Notes under the pieces: model-generated
Told to the model about the DNA's origin: nothing
Databases searched by the model: none
The model's input: the letters and a program-made list of their open reading frames with translations, nothing else
Program-made: the position numbers and the translations under genes
In this document: positions 54,677 through 63,488 of the stretch, one piece after another
How the letters are laid out: each line of letters starts with the position of its first letter
How positions within the stretch are numbered: the first letter of the stretch is position 1
Source: Halomonas sp. JB37
Lineage (GTDB): Bacteria; Pseudomonadota; Gammaproteobacteria; Pseudomonadales; Halomonadaceae
Length of the DNA stretch: 64,000 nt
Assembly (NCBI RefSeq): GCF_002332255.1
Contig: NZ_NRGW01000001.1
Location: 186,001 to 250,000, forward strand
Direction: 5' to 3'

Positions 54677-55041
54677 GCGTGTTCCCATTGAAGTAGTCAA
54701 TACTTGAGCATTACTAAGCACGGTGAAGAACAAATAACGCCTTAGCGCAGGGAACCTTAAAGCAGTTATATTTCATTAATCTTAACGTTTTAATTTTTTT
54801 GAACTTAATTTTATTTATAGAGAATAAATAAAAACGCCATCAAATATTCACATTTAGATGTTAATAAATATTCAGATAAACGCTATTTAATAATACATTC
54901 ACTCTGCATCGCGCCTGGTCAAGCAACCCTATGTCTCCCGAGCGAATGCCCGCGTGTCATCGCTTATTCATCGGTTTGACTCCGCAGTGTCATTCTCCTC
55001 ACCCACACTGCGTATAAACGTGATGAAGGGATGAATCGCTC
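54677..55041. promoter_or_regulatory. AT-rich upstream region of the porin gene
   Basis: About 365 bases between divergent genes, very AT-rich from 54770 to 54900. AAATATTCA occurs twice in the same orientation (54842-54850 and 54866-54874), 24 bases apart, which may be regulator sites. On the minus strand TATAAC near 54762-54767 could be the porin -10. No gene seen. Confidence 0.4.
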
Positions 55042-56205
55042 ATGCGGCTCTGTATCGTTAGTGAAACATGGTCACCGGACATTAATGGCGTTGCCCATAC
55101 GCTGAGCCGGCTAAGCTGCGAGCTCAATCGGCAAGGAGTGCCGGTTGACGTTATTCGCCCCCGCCCGCGCGTGGCTGGAAATACCACGCGCATTAACCAC
55201 GAGCTACAGGTTTCACGCGTTGCACTACCCGGCTATACCGATGTCCAGGTGGGATTGGCAACACCGGCCGCGCTGCGACGATTTTGGCGAACGCATCGCC
55301 CCGATGTGATTTATTTGGCCACTCAAGGCCCCCTAGGCTGGGCGGCGCGCCAAGCGGCAAAACGGCTCAACATCCCTTTGGTAGCCGGTTGGCACACCAA
55401 TTTCGACCACTATTGCAAAGATTACGGCGTCACATGGCTGGCGTCGACGGCCCTTCGCTATCTTCGCTACTTTCATAACGGCTGCGCCTCAACATTGGTG
55501 CCTACTCACGCGCAGGCTGCTGCGTTAACGCACCAAGGCATTCGAGACGTTCACGTGCTTTCACGGGGGTTAGACGGCGAACGCTTTTCGCCCGCATACC
55601 GTGACACACAGTTACGAAAGCGCTGGGGCGTTAGCGAGCACCAGCCAGTCGCACTGTACGTTGGCAGATTAGCCGCCGAAAAAAATCTCACTTTACTGCA
55701 AGAAAGCTTTCACGCTATGCGTGAAGTGCGCCCCGACATGGCTCAGGTGATCGTGGGCGATGGCCCCGCCCGGGCACAATTACAAAGGGCTCTACCCGAT
55801 GTGCATTTCACTGGCTTCATTAACCAGGAGGCCCTCGCTCGCCACTATGCCAGTGCCGACTTATTTGTTTTTCCCTCGCTTTCAGAAACCTGGGGCAACG
55901 TGGTGGGGGAAGCTATGGCCAGCGGCTTGGCCGTGATGGCCTATGATCACGCCGCCAGCGCTGAGCTCATCAGCAGCGGCCACAATGGCGTCACCGTCAC
56001 CGCAGGAGATAGCGCTGCATTTCGCCGGGCAGCGGTAGACCTTTGCCAGCATCCCGCTGACTACGCACGTCTAGGCCGCGTGGCACGCTCACGCGCGCTT
56101 GAGCAAAGTTGGTCAGGTATTACCGAGCAGTTTCTGCGTTATTTACACCAAGCCCAGGAGGCACACCATGCGCCCACGTCCGCTTGTCGTATTCGATCGT
56201 CTTGA
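55042..56205 (+). CDS. family 4 glycosyltransferase (mannosyl/digalactosyl-type)
   Basis: A 387-residue GT-B enzyme. The N-terminal domain opens LCIVSETWSPDINGVAHTL, with the glycine loop contacting the acceptor. The C-terminal domain has YVGRLAAEKNL and ETWGNVVGEAMASG, the E-x7-E donor site of GT4. It resembles enzymes that glycosylate membrane lipids. Its last 38 bases overlap a membrane phosphatase gene, so the pair probably works on one lipid. GAAGGGATG precedes the ATG. Confidence 0.88.
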   Translation: MRLCIVSETWSPDINGVAHTLSRLSCELNRQGVPVDVIRPRPRVAGNTTRINHELQVSRVALPGYTDVQVGLATPAALRRFWRTHRPDVIYLATQGPLGWAARQAAKRLNIPLVAGWHTNFDHYCKDYGVTWLASTALRYLRYFHNGCASTLVPTHAQAAALTHQGIRDVHVLSRGLDGERFSPAYRDTQLRKRWGVSEHQPVALYVGRLAAEKNLTLLQESFHAMREVRPDMAQVIVGDGPARAQLQRALPDVHFTGFINQEALARHYASADLFVFPSLSETWGNVVGEAMASGLAVMAYDHAASAELISSGHNGVTVTAGDSAAFRRAAVDLCQHPADYARLGRVARSRALEQSWSGITEQFLRYLHQAQEAHHAPTSACRIRSS

Positions 56206-56707
56206 CCTGCTGGAATGGCAGTTTTGCCAGCGCATCTCACGCCTATCGCTGTACTCGCCATGGCGTATTACGCTGCAGGCCGCCAGCCGTTTAGGCGACT
56301 GGCCTGCCTGGGTGCTGCTCATCATGGCCCAACCCTGGCTTCAGCCGAATGGTACTTGGCGAGTCATGCAGTACAGCGTCGTCGCGCTGTTTGCCATGGT
56401 CGTTTATCGACTGGTGAAAACACGGCTATGCCGCGAGCGACCGTTTATTACCTACGGTGAGGGTATTCAGTGCTGCGAACCCGCGCGTGATCGCTACAGT
56501 TTTCCTAGCGGCCATACCATGCATGCGGTCATGTTTAGCGTATTAGTCGCCGCGCATACTCCCTGGCTGCTGCCGGTGATTGTGCCGTTAACCCTGCTAA
56601 TTGCGATTTCGCGGGTGGGCTTGGGATTGCACTACGTAAGCGATGTGCTGGCAGGCGCCGCCTTGGGCTACGCATTTGCGTTGATCAGCCTTTACTGGAT
56701 GGGCTGA
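56168..56707 (+). CDS. PAP2-family membrane phosphatase
   Basis: A 179-residue integral membrane enzyme with the three PAP2 signatures: KTRLCRERP, then FPSGHTMHA (phosphatase PSGH), then SRVGLGLHYVSDV (S-R-x5-H-x3-D). It dephosphorylates lipid phosphates such as phosphatidate or undecaprenyl diphosphate. The ATG at 56168 has AGGAGG upstream and lies inside the glycosyltransferase gene. Coupling to GT4 suggests glycolipid synthesis (inference). Confidence 0.9.
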   Translation: MRPRPLVVFDRLDLLEWQFCQRISRLSLYSPWRITLQAASRLGDWPAWVLLIMAQPWLQPNGTWRVMQYSVVALFAMVVYRLVKTRLCRERPFITYGEGIQCCEPARDRYSFPSGHTMHAVMFSVLVAAHTPWLLPVIVPLTLLIAISRVGLGLHYVSDVLAGAALGYAFALISLYWMG

Positions 56708-56711
56708 ACGC

Positions 56712-56739
56712 AAAAGCGCCCGCTTAACGGGCGCTTTTC
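56712..56739 (+). terminator. intrinsic terminator
   Basis: AAAAGCGCCCG, four bases, CGGGCGCTTTT, ending the GT4-PAP2 operon. It also has A4 on the left, so it could serve the small minus-strand gene that follows. Confidence 0.85.
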
Positions 56740-56810
56740 ATGTACGTATAAAAACCTCAAAATCCGAGGAAATTTTCAAAAGACACGCACCATAATGGAA
56801 CAGTGGCGGA

Positions 56811-56942
56811 TTACATACCGGGAGGCATGTCATCGCGCTCATCCAATCTCGCCATAAATGATGTTTTAAACATCATGTACAGCCCAACGCCCGAAAACCC
56901 TAAGAACAAAAAAAACATGAACAACATCAGTGCCATGGCCAT
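56811..56942 (-). CDS. small single-helix membrane protein (43 residues)
   Basis: An unlisted-length frame: ATG at 56942 with AGGGA eight bases upstream, TAA at 56813-56811. The product is methionine- and phenylalanine-rich. Residues 3-26 form one hydrophobic helix (MALMLFMFFLFLGFSGVGLYM), followed by a short charged tail (RLDERDDMPPG). It resembles the small DUF3149-type membrane proteins, but I cannot confirm that. The plus-strand frame across the same stretch is less convincing. Confidence 0.55.
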   Translation of the reverse strand: MAMALMLFMFFLFLGFSGVGLYMMFKTSFMARLDERDDMPPGM

Positions 56943-57763
56943 AGTCTTGTCCCTGTCAGTGCGCGGCTGCGACGTTGACGTCTTCTAACCGCAACATATT
57001 TTTACCTGTTCAAAGGATAGACCAAAACAAGCCGTTAATCTGTACAAAATTTTTATTTATGCAAAACCTGTGCAAAAAGAAGTTAAAGAACAACATCCAT
57101 TCACCTGGCCAAATTCCAGACGCAAAAAAACCACCTCATTTTCATGAGATGGTCGTTTTGCATCGATTCCGGTCCCTGGTGTTGATGAACAGCGCCTCTA
57201 TGCGCTGTAACCAATGAGCGGGTGGGTTGTCCTTTTCACTCCCTGTTCTTTTGCTCGGCTTCCTGCCTTCCTTAATGTACTCGGCCCACTCACTCAGTCT
57301 TTTGAAAAAATCTTAACTACCCGCCACAACGGCTGCTTAAAATGAAAAATAATACTCAACAACTATTACATCGCTATTACTTAACCTTATTTAACATTTA
57401 CGATGTTTAACACTAATTATAGGTGACTACGCCTGTTGCTATATCTTAAGTAAAGCACACGACGGGCCAAATGATCATAAAAACAAATAATTGATTTAAA
57501 AACATATACTTAAAAAACTCAAAATGCTACAAACTAGCTTTTTTAACATCTAATTAATGTGTAGAACTGACACATGCGACATAAGCACACGACATAAGTG
57601 CGCATTTCTCTTACTCAGCCGTAGCGAAACGTCGCGACAGGGCTTAGTTTATTATCTGAGGGTGAAAAGTATCTGATGGTGAAAAGAGTGCCCTCGCCAA
57701 GGGATGCCAACCGTTAGCGCTCAGTCCAAACTATTAGCAAACCATGCCTTCAAGGAGGCCGCC
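56943..57763. other. long intergenic region
   Basis: About 820 bases without a convincing gene. ACCACCTCA-loop-TGAGATGGT flanked by A- and T-runs (57124-57160) is a terminator-like hairpin with one mismatch. ACAGCGC/GCGCTGT near 57188-57208 is a small dyad. 57300-57600 is AT-rich with no frame of note. A tandem 17-bp repeat lies just before the entericidin gene. An unannotated small RNA is possible, but I see no promoter-terminator pair that proves one. Confidence 0.4.
57653..57686 (+). repeat. 17-bp tandem repeat upstream of the entericidin gene
   Basis: TATCTGAGGGTGAAAAG (57653-57669) followed directly by TATCTGATGGTGAAAAG (57670-57686), 16 of 17 identical. Ends 77 bases before the start codon, so it could be a regulator site or a recent duplication. 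Confidence 0.85.
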
Positions 57764-57892
57764 ATGAAATCAGCTGTTGCCATTGGTACTCTCATCATCA
57801 CCGCGCTGCTGCTCAGCGGCTGCAATACTATTCGCGGCGCAGGGGAAGACATTGAACAGGGTGGCCAGGCTATCCAACGCTCAGCGGAATAA
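57764..57892 (+). CDS. entericidin A/B family lipoprotein
   Basis: A 42-residue lipoprotein: signal MKSAVAIGTLIITALLLSG, lipobox LLSGC, mature part NTIRGAGEDIEQGGQAIQ, which is the entericidin pattern (N-T-x-R-G-x-G-E-D-I). In E. coli this family forms a stress-related toxin/antidote pair; only one gene is present here. AAGGAGG precedes the ATG at 57764; in-frame codons back to 57704 are not signal-like. Confidence 0.9.
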   Translation: MKSAVAIGTLIITALLLSGCNTIRGAGEDIEQGGQAIQRSAE

Positions 57893-57894
57893 CG

Positions 57895-58464
57895 ATGATG
57901 ATGACTGTTTACTTGTCTCACGGCTTGGAAAGCGGGCCGGGTGCATTGAAAACTCAAGCACTGAAGAACGTCGCCGAAAAGCTGGACGACTGCGAACCCG
58001 TCGTTATGGACTACCGGGGAATGGCAGAACCGCAGCAACGCCTTTCTCACCTACTTGCGGTGTTGGCCGAACGTGGAGATGACCCCGCCTGCTGCGTGCT
58101 AGCAGGCTCAAGCCTAGGTGGCTGGCTAAGTGCGACGGTCAGTGCCCAGCAGCCGGTGCTGGGCTGTTTTCTCTTGGCTCCGGCCCTGGGTTTAATTGAT
58201 TACCCTGAAACGTCCCCCAACATTCAAGCACGCCATACTCACATTATTCACGGCTGGCGTGATGATGTGATTGCTCCAGGGCCAGTGATCGAACGCGCCC
58301 GCCTTCAGCGGCTGTCGCTACGCATGGTCGATGACGATCATCGCCTTCATGCCAGCCTCGATACGATATTGCTCGATTTCGAACGCTTCTTACACCAGTG
58401 CAGTGCCGATGCTCGTCAAGCCATTGCTGACCAACATGCAACAAACATTCGACACGAGACTTAA
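57895..58464 (+). CDS. YqiA-type alpha/beta-hydrolase (esterase)
   Basis: A 189-residue single-domain hydrolase. LSHGLESGPGALKTQ supplies the oxyanion-hole HG; the nucleophile is in AGSSLGGWLS; HGWRDDVI carries the aspartate and DDDHRLH the histidine. It matches the YqiA/UPF0227 esterases, which act on short acyl esters in vitro. It starts two bases after the entericidin stop; three consecutive ATGs are possible, and the third has the most usual spacing from AGCGGAA. Confidence 0.8.
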   Translation: MMMTVYLSHGLESGPGALKTQALKNVAEKLDDCEPVVMDYRGMAEPQQRLSHLLAVLAERGDDPACCVLAGSSLGGWLSATVSAQQPVLGCFLLAPALGLIDYPETSPNIQARHTHIIHGWRDDVIAPGPVIERARLQRLSLRMVDDDHRLHASLDTILLDFERFLHQCSADARQAIADQHATNIRHET

Positions 58465-58505
58465 AAAGCTATACAAATAGTATACATTCAGTGCGGAGTT
58501 TGCTC

Positions 58506-58679
58506 ATGTTAGGCATGTTTAAGCGCGACCCCAAAAAGAAACTGCAGCAAGATTATGAACGTAAACTTCAGGCGGCGATGGAGGCATCACGTAATGGCGA
58601 CATGCGCGCCAACGCCACGCTAACGGAAGAGGCCGAGGCCATCAGGGCCGAGATCCTGCGTATAGAAGCGCAAGAATAG
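58506..58679 (+). CDS. DUF6435 family small protein
   Basis: A 57-residue charged helical protein beginning MLGMFKRDPKKKLQQDYERKL, then MEASRNGDMRANATLTEEAEAI, the pattern of DUF6435 proteins in gammaproteobacteria. Function unknown. GGAG lies eight bases before the ATG at 58506. It converges with ntrC, the two stops being only three bases apart. Confidence 0.82.
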   Translation: MLGMFKRDPKKKLQQDYERKLQAAMEASRNGDMRANATLTEEAEAIRAEILRIEAQE

Positions 58680-58682
58680 CGC

Positions 58683-60116
58683 TCACTCGTCTGCCAGCGC
58701 CGGTAATAGCGTTTTCAATTTACGGGTCAGCGTATTGCGGCCCCAGCCAAGCAGCTCCGCTGCTTCCCCTTTGCGACCGCCGGTATGCTTCAAGGCAGTC
58801 TCAATTAAAATCCGTTCGAAATCCGGTACCGCTTCTTCGAGCAAATGCGTGTGACCCTCGGCCAGCGCATGATCGGCCCAATCGCGAAACGCCGTGCGCC
58901 AGTCGCCGTGAACACGGCTATCCGTGGCGTTGGGCGAACGCAGCTCGGGAGGCAGATCCTCAACAAGGATTTCACGCCCTGAGGCCATGACGGTCAACCA
59001 GCGACAGATGTTTTCTAACTGGCGGACGTTGCCAGGCCACGGTAAATGCGTCAGGTGCGTTTCTGCTTCACTGGTGAGCACTTTAATATCGGTGGTTAGC
59101 TCTTTTGCCGCTTCGGCTAAAAAATGCCGCGTTAGCCGGGGAATGTCTTCGCGCCGCTCAGCAAGCTTGGGCAGATGAATGCGAATCACGTTCAACCGAT
59201 GGAATAGATCTTCGCGAAAGCGACCATCGTCCACCAGTACCTCTAAGTTTTGATGGGTAGCGGCGATAATGCGCACATCGACCCTGACCGGCGTATGCCC
59301 TCCAACGCGATAAAACTCACCATCGGCCAGTACGCGCAGTAAGCGCGTTTGGGTTTCAGCGGGCATGTCGCCAATTTCATCTAGAAACAGCGTGCCTCCG
59401 TTGGCCTGCTCAAAGCGCCCTTGGCGCTGCTGCGCGGCTCCGGTAAAGGCGCCCTTCTCATGGCCAAACAGCTCCGATTCAATCAAGTCACGTGGAATGG
59501 CCGCCATGTTTAAGGCGATAAACGGTTTCCCTGATCGCGGGCTATGCTGATGTAGCGCCTGGGCGACGCGCTCTTTGCCGGTGCCCGACTCACCATTAAT
59601 CAACACCGTGATATGCGAGTGCGAAAGCCTGCCAATCGCGCGAAATACCTCCTGCATCGCCGGTGCTTCACCAATAATTTCGGTATTTAAGCCTTCCGGC
59701 ACAGTGGCCGGGCGCTGACGTTCGCGCTCCCGCGCATGCGCCACCGCGCGGCGAACTAACGCCAGCGCTTCATCAACGTCAAACGGCTTGGGCAGGTACT
59801 CAAACGCGCCGCCTTGATAAGACGCAACGGCGCTGTCTAAATCGGAGTGCGCCGTCATCACAATGACCGGCAGGTCAGGATGCGCCTCGCGAACTCGCGA
59901 CATTAAATCCAACCCATCGATACCCGGCATACGAATGTCGGTCACCAGCACGTCCGGCGGGTTTTCCAGCACGCGGGCCAATGCAACATCCGCACGCTCG
60001 ATACATTCAACGTCAAGATCAGGTTGCGCTAATGCGCGTTCAAGTACCCAGCGGATAGCGCGGTCGTCATCGACAATCACCACCCGTGCAACATCAGTAC
60101 GTGTCGCCTCAGTCAT
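58683..60116 (-). CDS. ntrC: nitrogen regulation response regulator NtrC (GlnG)
   Basis: A 477-residue sigma-54 activator. A receiver domain (about 8-122) carries the phospho-aspartate in LVTDIRMPGIDG. The AAA+ domain (about 150-380) has GESGTGKE (Walker A), the sigma-54 loop GAFTGA, and LFLDEIGDM. A Fis-type DNA-binding end (HTGGRKGEAAELLGWGRNTLTRKLK) closes it. Phosphorylated by NtrB when nitrogen is short, it should drive the sigma-54 promoter of glnA in this same block. Overlaps ntrB by eight bases. Confidence 0.95.
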   Translation of the reverse strand: MTEATRTDVARVVIVDDDRAIRWVLERALAQPDLDVECIERADVALARVLENPPDVLVTDIRMPGIDGLDLMSRVREAHPDLPVIVMTAHSDLDSAVASYQGGAFEYLPKPFDVDEALALVRRAVAHARERERQRPATVPEGLNTEIIGEAPAMQEVFRAIGRLSHSHITVLINGESGTGKERVAQALHQHSPRSGKPFIALNMAAIPRDLIESELFGHEKGAFTGAAQQRQGRFEQANGGTLFLDEIGDMPAETQTRLLRVLADGEFYRVGGHTPVRVDVRIIAATHQNLEVLVDDGRFREDLFHRLNVIRIHLPKLAERREDIPRLTRHFLAEAAKELTTDIKVLTSEAETHLTHLPWPGNVRQLENICRWLTVMASGREILVEDLPPELRSPNATDSRVHGDWRTAFRDWADHALAEGHTHLLEEAVPDFERILIETALKHTGGRKGEAAELLGWGRNTLTRKLKTLLPALADE

Positions 60117-61218
60117 GACGTTTCTCCGGTGAAATTAAGACCAGTGGAATCAGTAAGCGAAATTCGGTATGTCCGGCTCGGGAATCGCATTCAATCAATC
60201 CTTGATGTTGGTGCAAAATCGACTGGGCAATAGAGAGCCCAAGGCCACTGCCTTCAGCACGCCCCGATACCATGGGGTAAAAAAGCGTTTCGTGTAGCGC
60301 ATCGGGAACGCCAGGGCCGTTATCAATAACCGCAACTTCACTGACCAAGCGATGACGCTCAGCGCCGAGGGTAAACTGGCGCCGGGCGCGGGTACGCAGT
60401 ATTAGGGTGGGCTCAGGCGTTTGGGCATCGCTCATGGCCTGCACCGCATTACGCGCCACGTTGAGCACGGCTTGAATTACCTGCGATTCATCGCCGGAAA
60501 GATCGGGCAAGCTCGGGTCATAATCGCGGTTAATCGCCACATCGGGGTGCTCAGCCATTAATAGCGTGCGTACGCGCTCCAGCACCCGATGAATATTCAC
60601 CGGCTCATGTTTGAGAATCCGGTTGGGGCCCAGCATGGAGTCGACCAGATCGCGAAGCCGATCCACCTCTTCCACAATAATGTGGGTATATTCGCGCAGC
60701 GCCGGATCGTCTAAATCTCGCTCTAGCAGCTGTGCAGCACCACGAATGCCGCCTAGCGGGTTTTTAACTTCGTGGGCAAGCCCTCGGGCTAATATCTTGA
60801 TGGTTTCTTGACGCGTGGTCAGCGCCTCTTCTCGGGAGATCTGCATCAATCGATCGCGAGGCTCTACTTCCAGCAGCAGCTCATTGTCTGATAGCGGCGT
60901 GACCGTATAGTCGACCGTCAGCGGATCGCTATTCAGCGGCGTAATACGCGCCTCACGCTGGGTATAAGGGTGAAAGGCATCGCGGGCCTTGGCCAACACC
61001 TCATCGATGCTTTCATCACCGCCTAGTAACGTATCCAGGCTGCTCCCACGCACACGGCTCAGGCTAACCGCTAGCAGCGCCTCGGCCGCAGGATTCATCC
61101 AGCGCACGCTTAGCTCGCCATCTAGCAGCAACACTGCCGTGGTGAGATGTTCAAGCAAGCGCTGGTGCATTGCATGTTCAGAGAAACCGTCCTGAGAAAT
61201 CGCGTCTTCCATCGCCAT
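60109..61218 (-). CDS. ntrB: nitrogen regulation sensor kinase NtrB (GlnL)
   Basis: A 369-residue soluble histidine kinase: PAS domain (about 15-125, LLDGELSVRWMNPAAEALL), HisKA with ARGLAHEVKNPLGGIRGAAQ (phospho-histidine), and HATPase with N- and G-boxes (VIDNGPGVPD, GSGLGLSIAQS). It has no membrane helix, as expected of NtrB, whose activity is set by PII and glutamine status. I start at the ATG at 61218 after TAGGT. Frame above that is not protein-like. It is 259 bases from glnA, with a terminator between. Confidence 0.93.
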   Translation of the reverse strand: MAMEDAISQDGFSEHAMHQRLLEHLTTAVLLLDGELSVRWMNPAAEALLAVSLSRVRGSSLDTLLGGDESIDEVLAKARDAFHPYTQREARITPLNSDPLTVDYTVTPLSDNELLLEVEPRDRLMQISREEALTTRQETIKILARGLAHEVKNPLGGIRGAAQLLERDLDDPALREYTHIIVEEVDRLRDLVDSMLGPNRILKHEPVNIHRVLERVRTLLMAEHPDVAINRDYDPSLPDLSGDESQVIQAVLNVARNAVQAMSDAQTPEPTLILRTRARRQFTLGAERHRLVSEVAVIDNGPGVPDALHETLFYPMVSGRAEGSGLGLSIAQSILHQHQGLIECDSRAGHTEFRLLIPLVLISPEKRHD

Positions 61219-61386
61219 TACAGACCTACAGGTGGATGATGAATGAGAGACTGCAATAAGCGCGCCAATTACGCACCTATGCCCGGTTGCACGGCCTGCG
61301 AGCAACGTAATAGCAAGAGTTGAGCCCTTTTAGCGCATCGCACTGCACTAACGCTTTTATTATTGCACCACATTGGTGCTCGCCAT

Positions 61387-61412
61387 AAAAAAACCCCGCC
61401 GAAGCGGGGTTT
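61387..61412 (-). terminator. intrinsic terminator between glnA and ntrB
   Basis: AAACCCCGC, four bases, GCGGGGTTT. On the minus strand the stem is followed by T7. It ends glnA transcripts, with some readthrough possible into ntrBC, as in the E. coli glnALG arrangement. Confidence 0.87.
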
Positions 61413-61477
61413 ATCACTGCTATTAACATCTCGTCAGCAACAGTAGACGGCTAATGCGGCTGATTAGCAGCTGTCGT

Positions 61478-62884
61478 TTAGCAGCTATAGTACATATCAA
61501 ACTCAATCGGGTGAGTCGTCATGCGGATACGATTCACTTCTTCCATTTTGAGTTCAATGTAAGCATTGATCATATCGTCAGTGAACACGCCACCTTCGGT
61601 CAAGAACGCACGGTCAGCGTCGAGTGCTTCCAGTGCTTGATCCAGGCTGTTCGCGACCGTTGGGATCGCCTTGCCTTCTTCTGGCGGCAGGTCGTACAAG
61701 TTCTTATCCATGGCATCGCCAGGGTGAATCTTGTTTTTAATGCCGTCGATACCGGCCATCAACATGGCAGAGAACGCCAAGTACGGGTTAGCGGTCGGAT
61801 CAGGGAAGCGAGCTTCTACACGCTTGCCTTTCGGGCTAGCGGTGTAAGGAATACGAATAGAAGCAGAGCGGTTGCGCGCGCTGTAGGCCAGCATTACCGG
61901 CGCCTCAAAGCCAGGTACTAAACGCTTGTACGAGTTGGTAGAAGCGTTGGTGAACGCGTTCAACGCACGAGCGTGCTTGATGATGCCGCCAATGTAATAC
62001 AGCGCCATTTCAGACAGGCCTGCGTACTCGTCACCGGCGAACTGGTTGTTACCATCTTTCCAGAACGACTGGTGAACGTGCATACCAGAACCGTTGTCGC
62101 CTACCAACGGCTTGGGCATGAAGGTAGCCGTTTTGCCGTAAGCATGTGCCACGTTGTGGATCACGTACTTCATTTCCTGCACTTCGTCAGCTTTCTTCAC
62201 CAGCGTGTTGAATTTAACGCCGATTTCGTTCTGACCTGCGTTGGCAACTTCGTGGTGATGAACTTCCACGGTCTGGCCAATCGCTTCCAACGTGTTACAC
62301 ATAGCGCCACGAATATCGTGGAAGCTATCAACCGGCGGAACCGGGAAGTAACCGCCTTTCAGACGCGGACGGTGGCCTAAGTTACCACCTTCCACGACGC
62401 TGTCAGTCGCCCAAGCGCCTTCATCAGAAGAGATTTTGTACATGGAACCCTGCATATCGGTTTTCCAATGTACTTCATCAAAGATAAAGAATTCAGGCTC
62501 AGGACCAAAGAAAGCGGTGTCGCCAAGGCCTGTAGACTGCAGAAACGCTTCTGCACGCTTAGCGATGGAGCGCGGGTCACGATCATAGCCTTGCATCGTC
62601 GCAGGCTCGATGATGTCGCAACGCAGCACCAGCGTAGCGTCTTCAGTGAAAGGATCGAGGTAGGCAGAGCCGTCCTCTGGGCTCAGAATCATGTCGGATT
62701 CGTTGATGCCCTTCCAGCCGCCGATGGAAGAACCATCAAACATCTGGCCATTTTCAAAAAACTCTTCGGTCACGTCGCGAGCAGGCACGGTGACATGGTG
62801 TTCTTTACCGAGCGTATCGGTGAAACGCAGGTCTACCCACTTAACATCATGTTCTTCAATTAGCGCGATGGTCTTGGCTGACAT
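61478..62884 (-). CDS. glnA: glutamine synthetase, type I
   Basis: A 468-residue GSI-beta enzyme that makes glutamine from glutamate, ammonia and ATP. The Latch region [19 protein letters not shown] and DGSSIGGW open it; [13 protein letters not shown] and the ATP site [11 protein letters not shown] are intact; Y397 in KNLYDLPPE is the adenylylation tyrosine at the same position as in E. coli. Regulation by GlnE and by NtrC/sigma-54 is therefore expected. CCGGAGGA precedes the ATG. Leader of about 225 bases from the sigma-54 promoter. Confidence 0.97.
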   Translation of the reverse strand: MSAKTIALIEEHDVKWVDLRFTDTLGKEHHVTVPARDVTEEFFENGQMFDGSSIGGWKGINESDMILSPEDGSAYLDPFTEDATLVLRCDIIEPATMQGYDRDPRSIAKRAEAFLQSTGLGDTAFFGPEPEFFIFDEVHWKTDMQGSMYKISSDEGAWATDSVVEGGNLGHRPRLKGGYFPVPPVDSFHDIRGAMCNTLEAIGQTVEVHHHEVANAGQNEIGVKFNTLVKKADEVQEMKYVIHNVAHAYGKTATFMPKPLVGDNGSGMHVHQSFWKDGNNQFAGDEYAGLSEMALYYIGGIIKHARALNAFTNASTNSYKRLVPGFEAPVMLAYSARNRSASIRIPYTASPKGKRVEARFPDPTANPYLAFSAMLMAGIDGIKNKIHPGDAMDKNLYDLPPEEGKAIPTVANSLDQALEALDADRAFLTEGGVFTDDMINAYIELKMEEVNRIRMTTHPIEFDMYYSC

Positions 62885-63119
62885 AGTGTCCTCCGGTATG
62901 AGCGTGGCTTAAAGCTAGCGACAGTAAGCTATCGATAAAAGTGTTGTGCGACAAAATACGTGCAAAAACGCACGCCTGTCATTTTTTTGCTCACCCAACG
63001 TTTGCTGAAAAATATAAACAAATCGCTGAGCAAACCTTTCAGGCCGGCTATCGTTTTATCACGCCGCAGGGCTTCTGCCTACGACTCGTAGCCGTTGTAA
63101 AACTTACTGCACAGGAGAA

Positions 63120-63135
63120 AGCATAGATCATGCCA
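63120..63135 (-). promoter_or_regulatory. sigma-54 promoter of glnA
   Basis: On the minus strand TGGCATGATCTATGCT: the -24 GG and -12 GC are separated by exactly ten bases, and 14 of the 16 positions agree with TGGCACG-N4-TTGCW. Transcription would begin near 63109. Confidence 0.75.
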
Positions 63136-63139
63136 ACAC

Positions 63140-63156
63140 TGCACCATTATGGTATT
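63140..63156 (-). promoter_or_regulatory. NtrC-like binding site, proximal
   Basis: TGCACCATTATGGTATT matches the NtrC dyad TGCAC-Y-A-N3-T-GGTGCA in its left arm and core. It lies immediately upstream of the -24 box, which is unusually close for an enhancer and may instead act as a governor. Confidence 0.55.
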
Positions 63157-63265
63157 AAAAAACAACAACCATTTGTTTTTTAAACATTAAAAAATACCTC
63201 CCGGTGCCTCGTGATGACGCATAGCGCCTTAGCTGCAGCCAATCAGGCGCTAAAAACATGCTCAA

Positions 63266-63282
63266 TGCACCAAAATAAAGCA
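63266..63282 (-). promoter_or_regulatory. NtrC-like binding site, distal
   Basis: TGCACCAAAATAAAGCA keeps the left arm TGCACC, the AAAAT core and the final GCA of the NtrC consensus. It is about 160 bases upstream of the predicted start, a normal enhancer distance. Confidence 0.5.
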
Positions 63283-63488
63283 AAAACACCCGTCAATGCC
63301 CCAAAAAGGGGCGCTCGACATGATGGTGCTCTTGTTTGGCTCGCACATTTTTTCTTGTTGCCTAAAGAAACAAGACGCTACAATCAGTTACATTATGAGA
63401 AATTAACACACGCGGAGTCGGCTGCGTCAAACACGCTTAGTACTGCATACACGCTGCGCCTTTAATGCCTATTTTACGCCTTCCGCCC

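Larger units (their letters stand above)
62885..63488. promoter_or_regulatory. glnA upstream control region
   Basis: About 600 bases with no convincing gene. It contains the sigma-54 promoter and two NtrC-like sites listed separately. CGTGC and GCACG (62959-62974, on the + strand) can pair in the glnA leader. Near 63297-63314 GCCCC-AAAAA-GGGGC forms a small hairpin with no T-run. Confidence 0.55.

Noticed and set aside
56803..56988. 61-codon plus-strand frame
   Set aside because: It is antisense to the better-supported 43-residue membrane protein and lacks a convincing ribosome-binding site.
56975..57217. 80-codon frame after the PAP2 operon
   Set aside because: Crosses a terminator-like hairpin, has no ribosome-binding site and no family resemblance.
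62958..62976. A second sigma-54-like sequence (AGGCGTG then TTTGCA) in the glnA leader
   Set aside because: GG and GC are separated by 11 bases instead of the strict 10.
62941..63465. Two plus-strand frames in the glnA upstream region
   Set aside because: They run through the sigma-54 promoter and NtrC sites and have no coding character.
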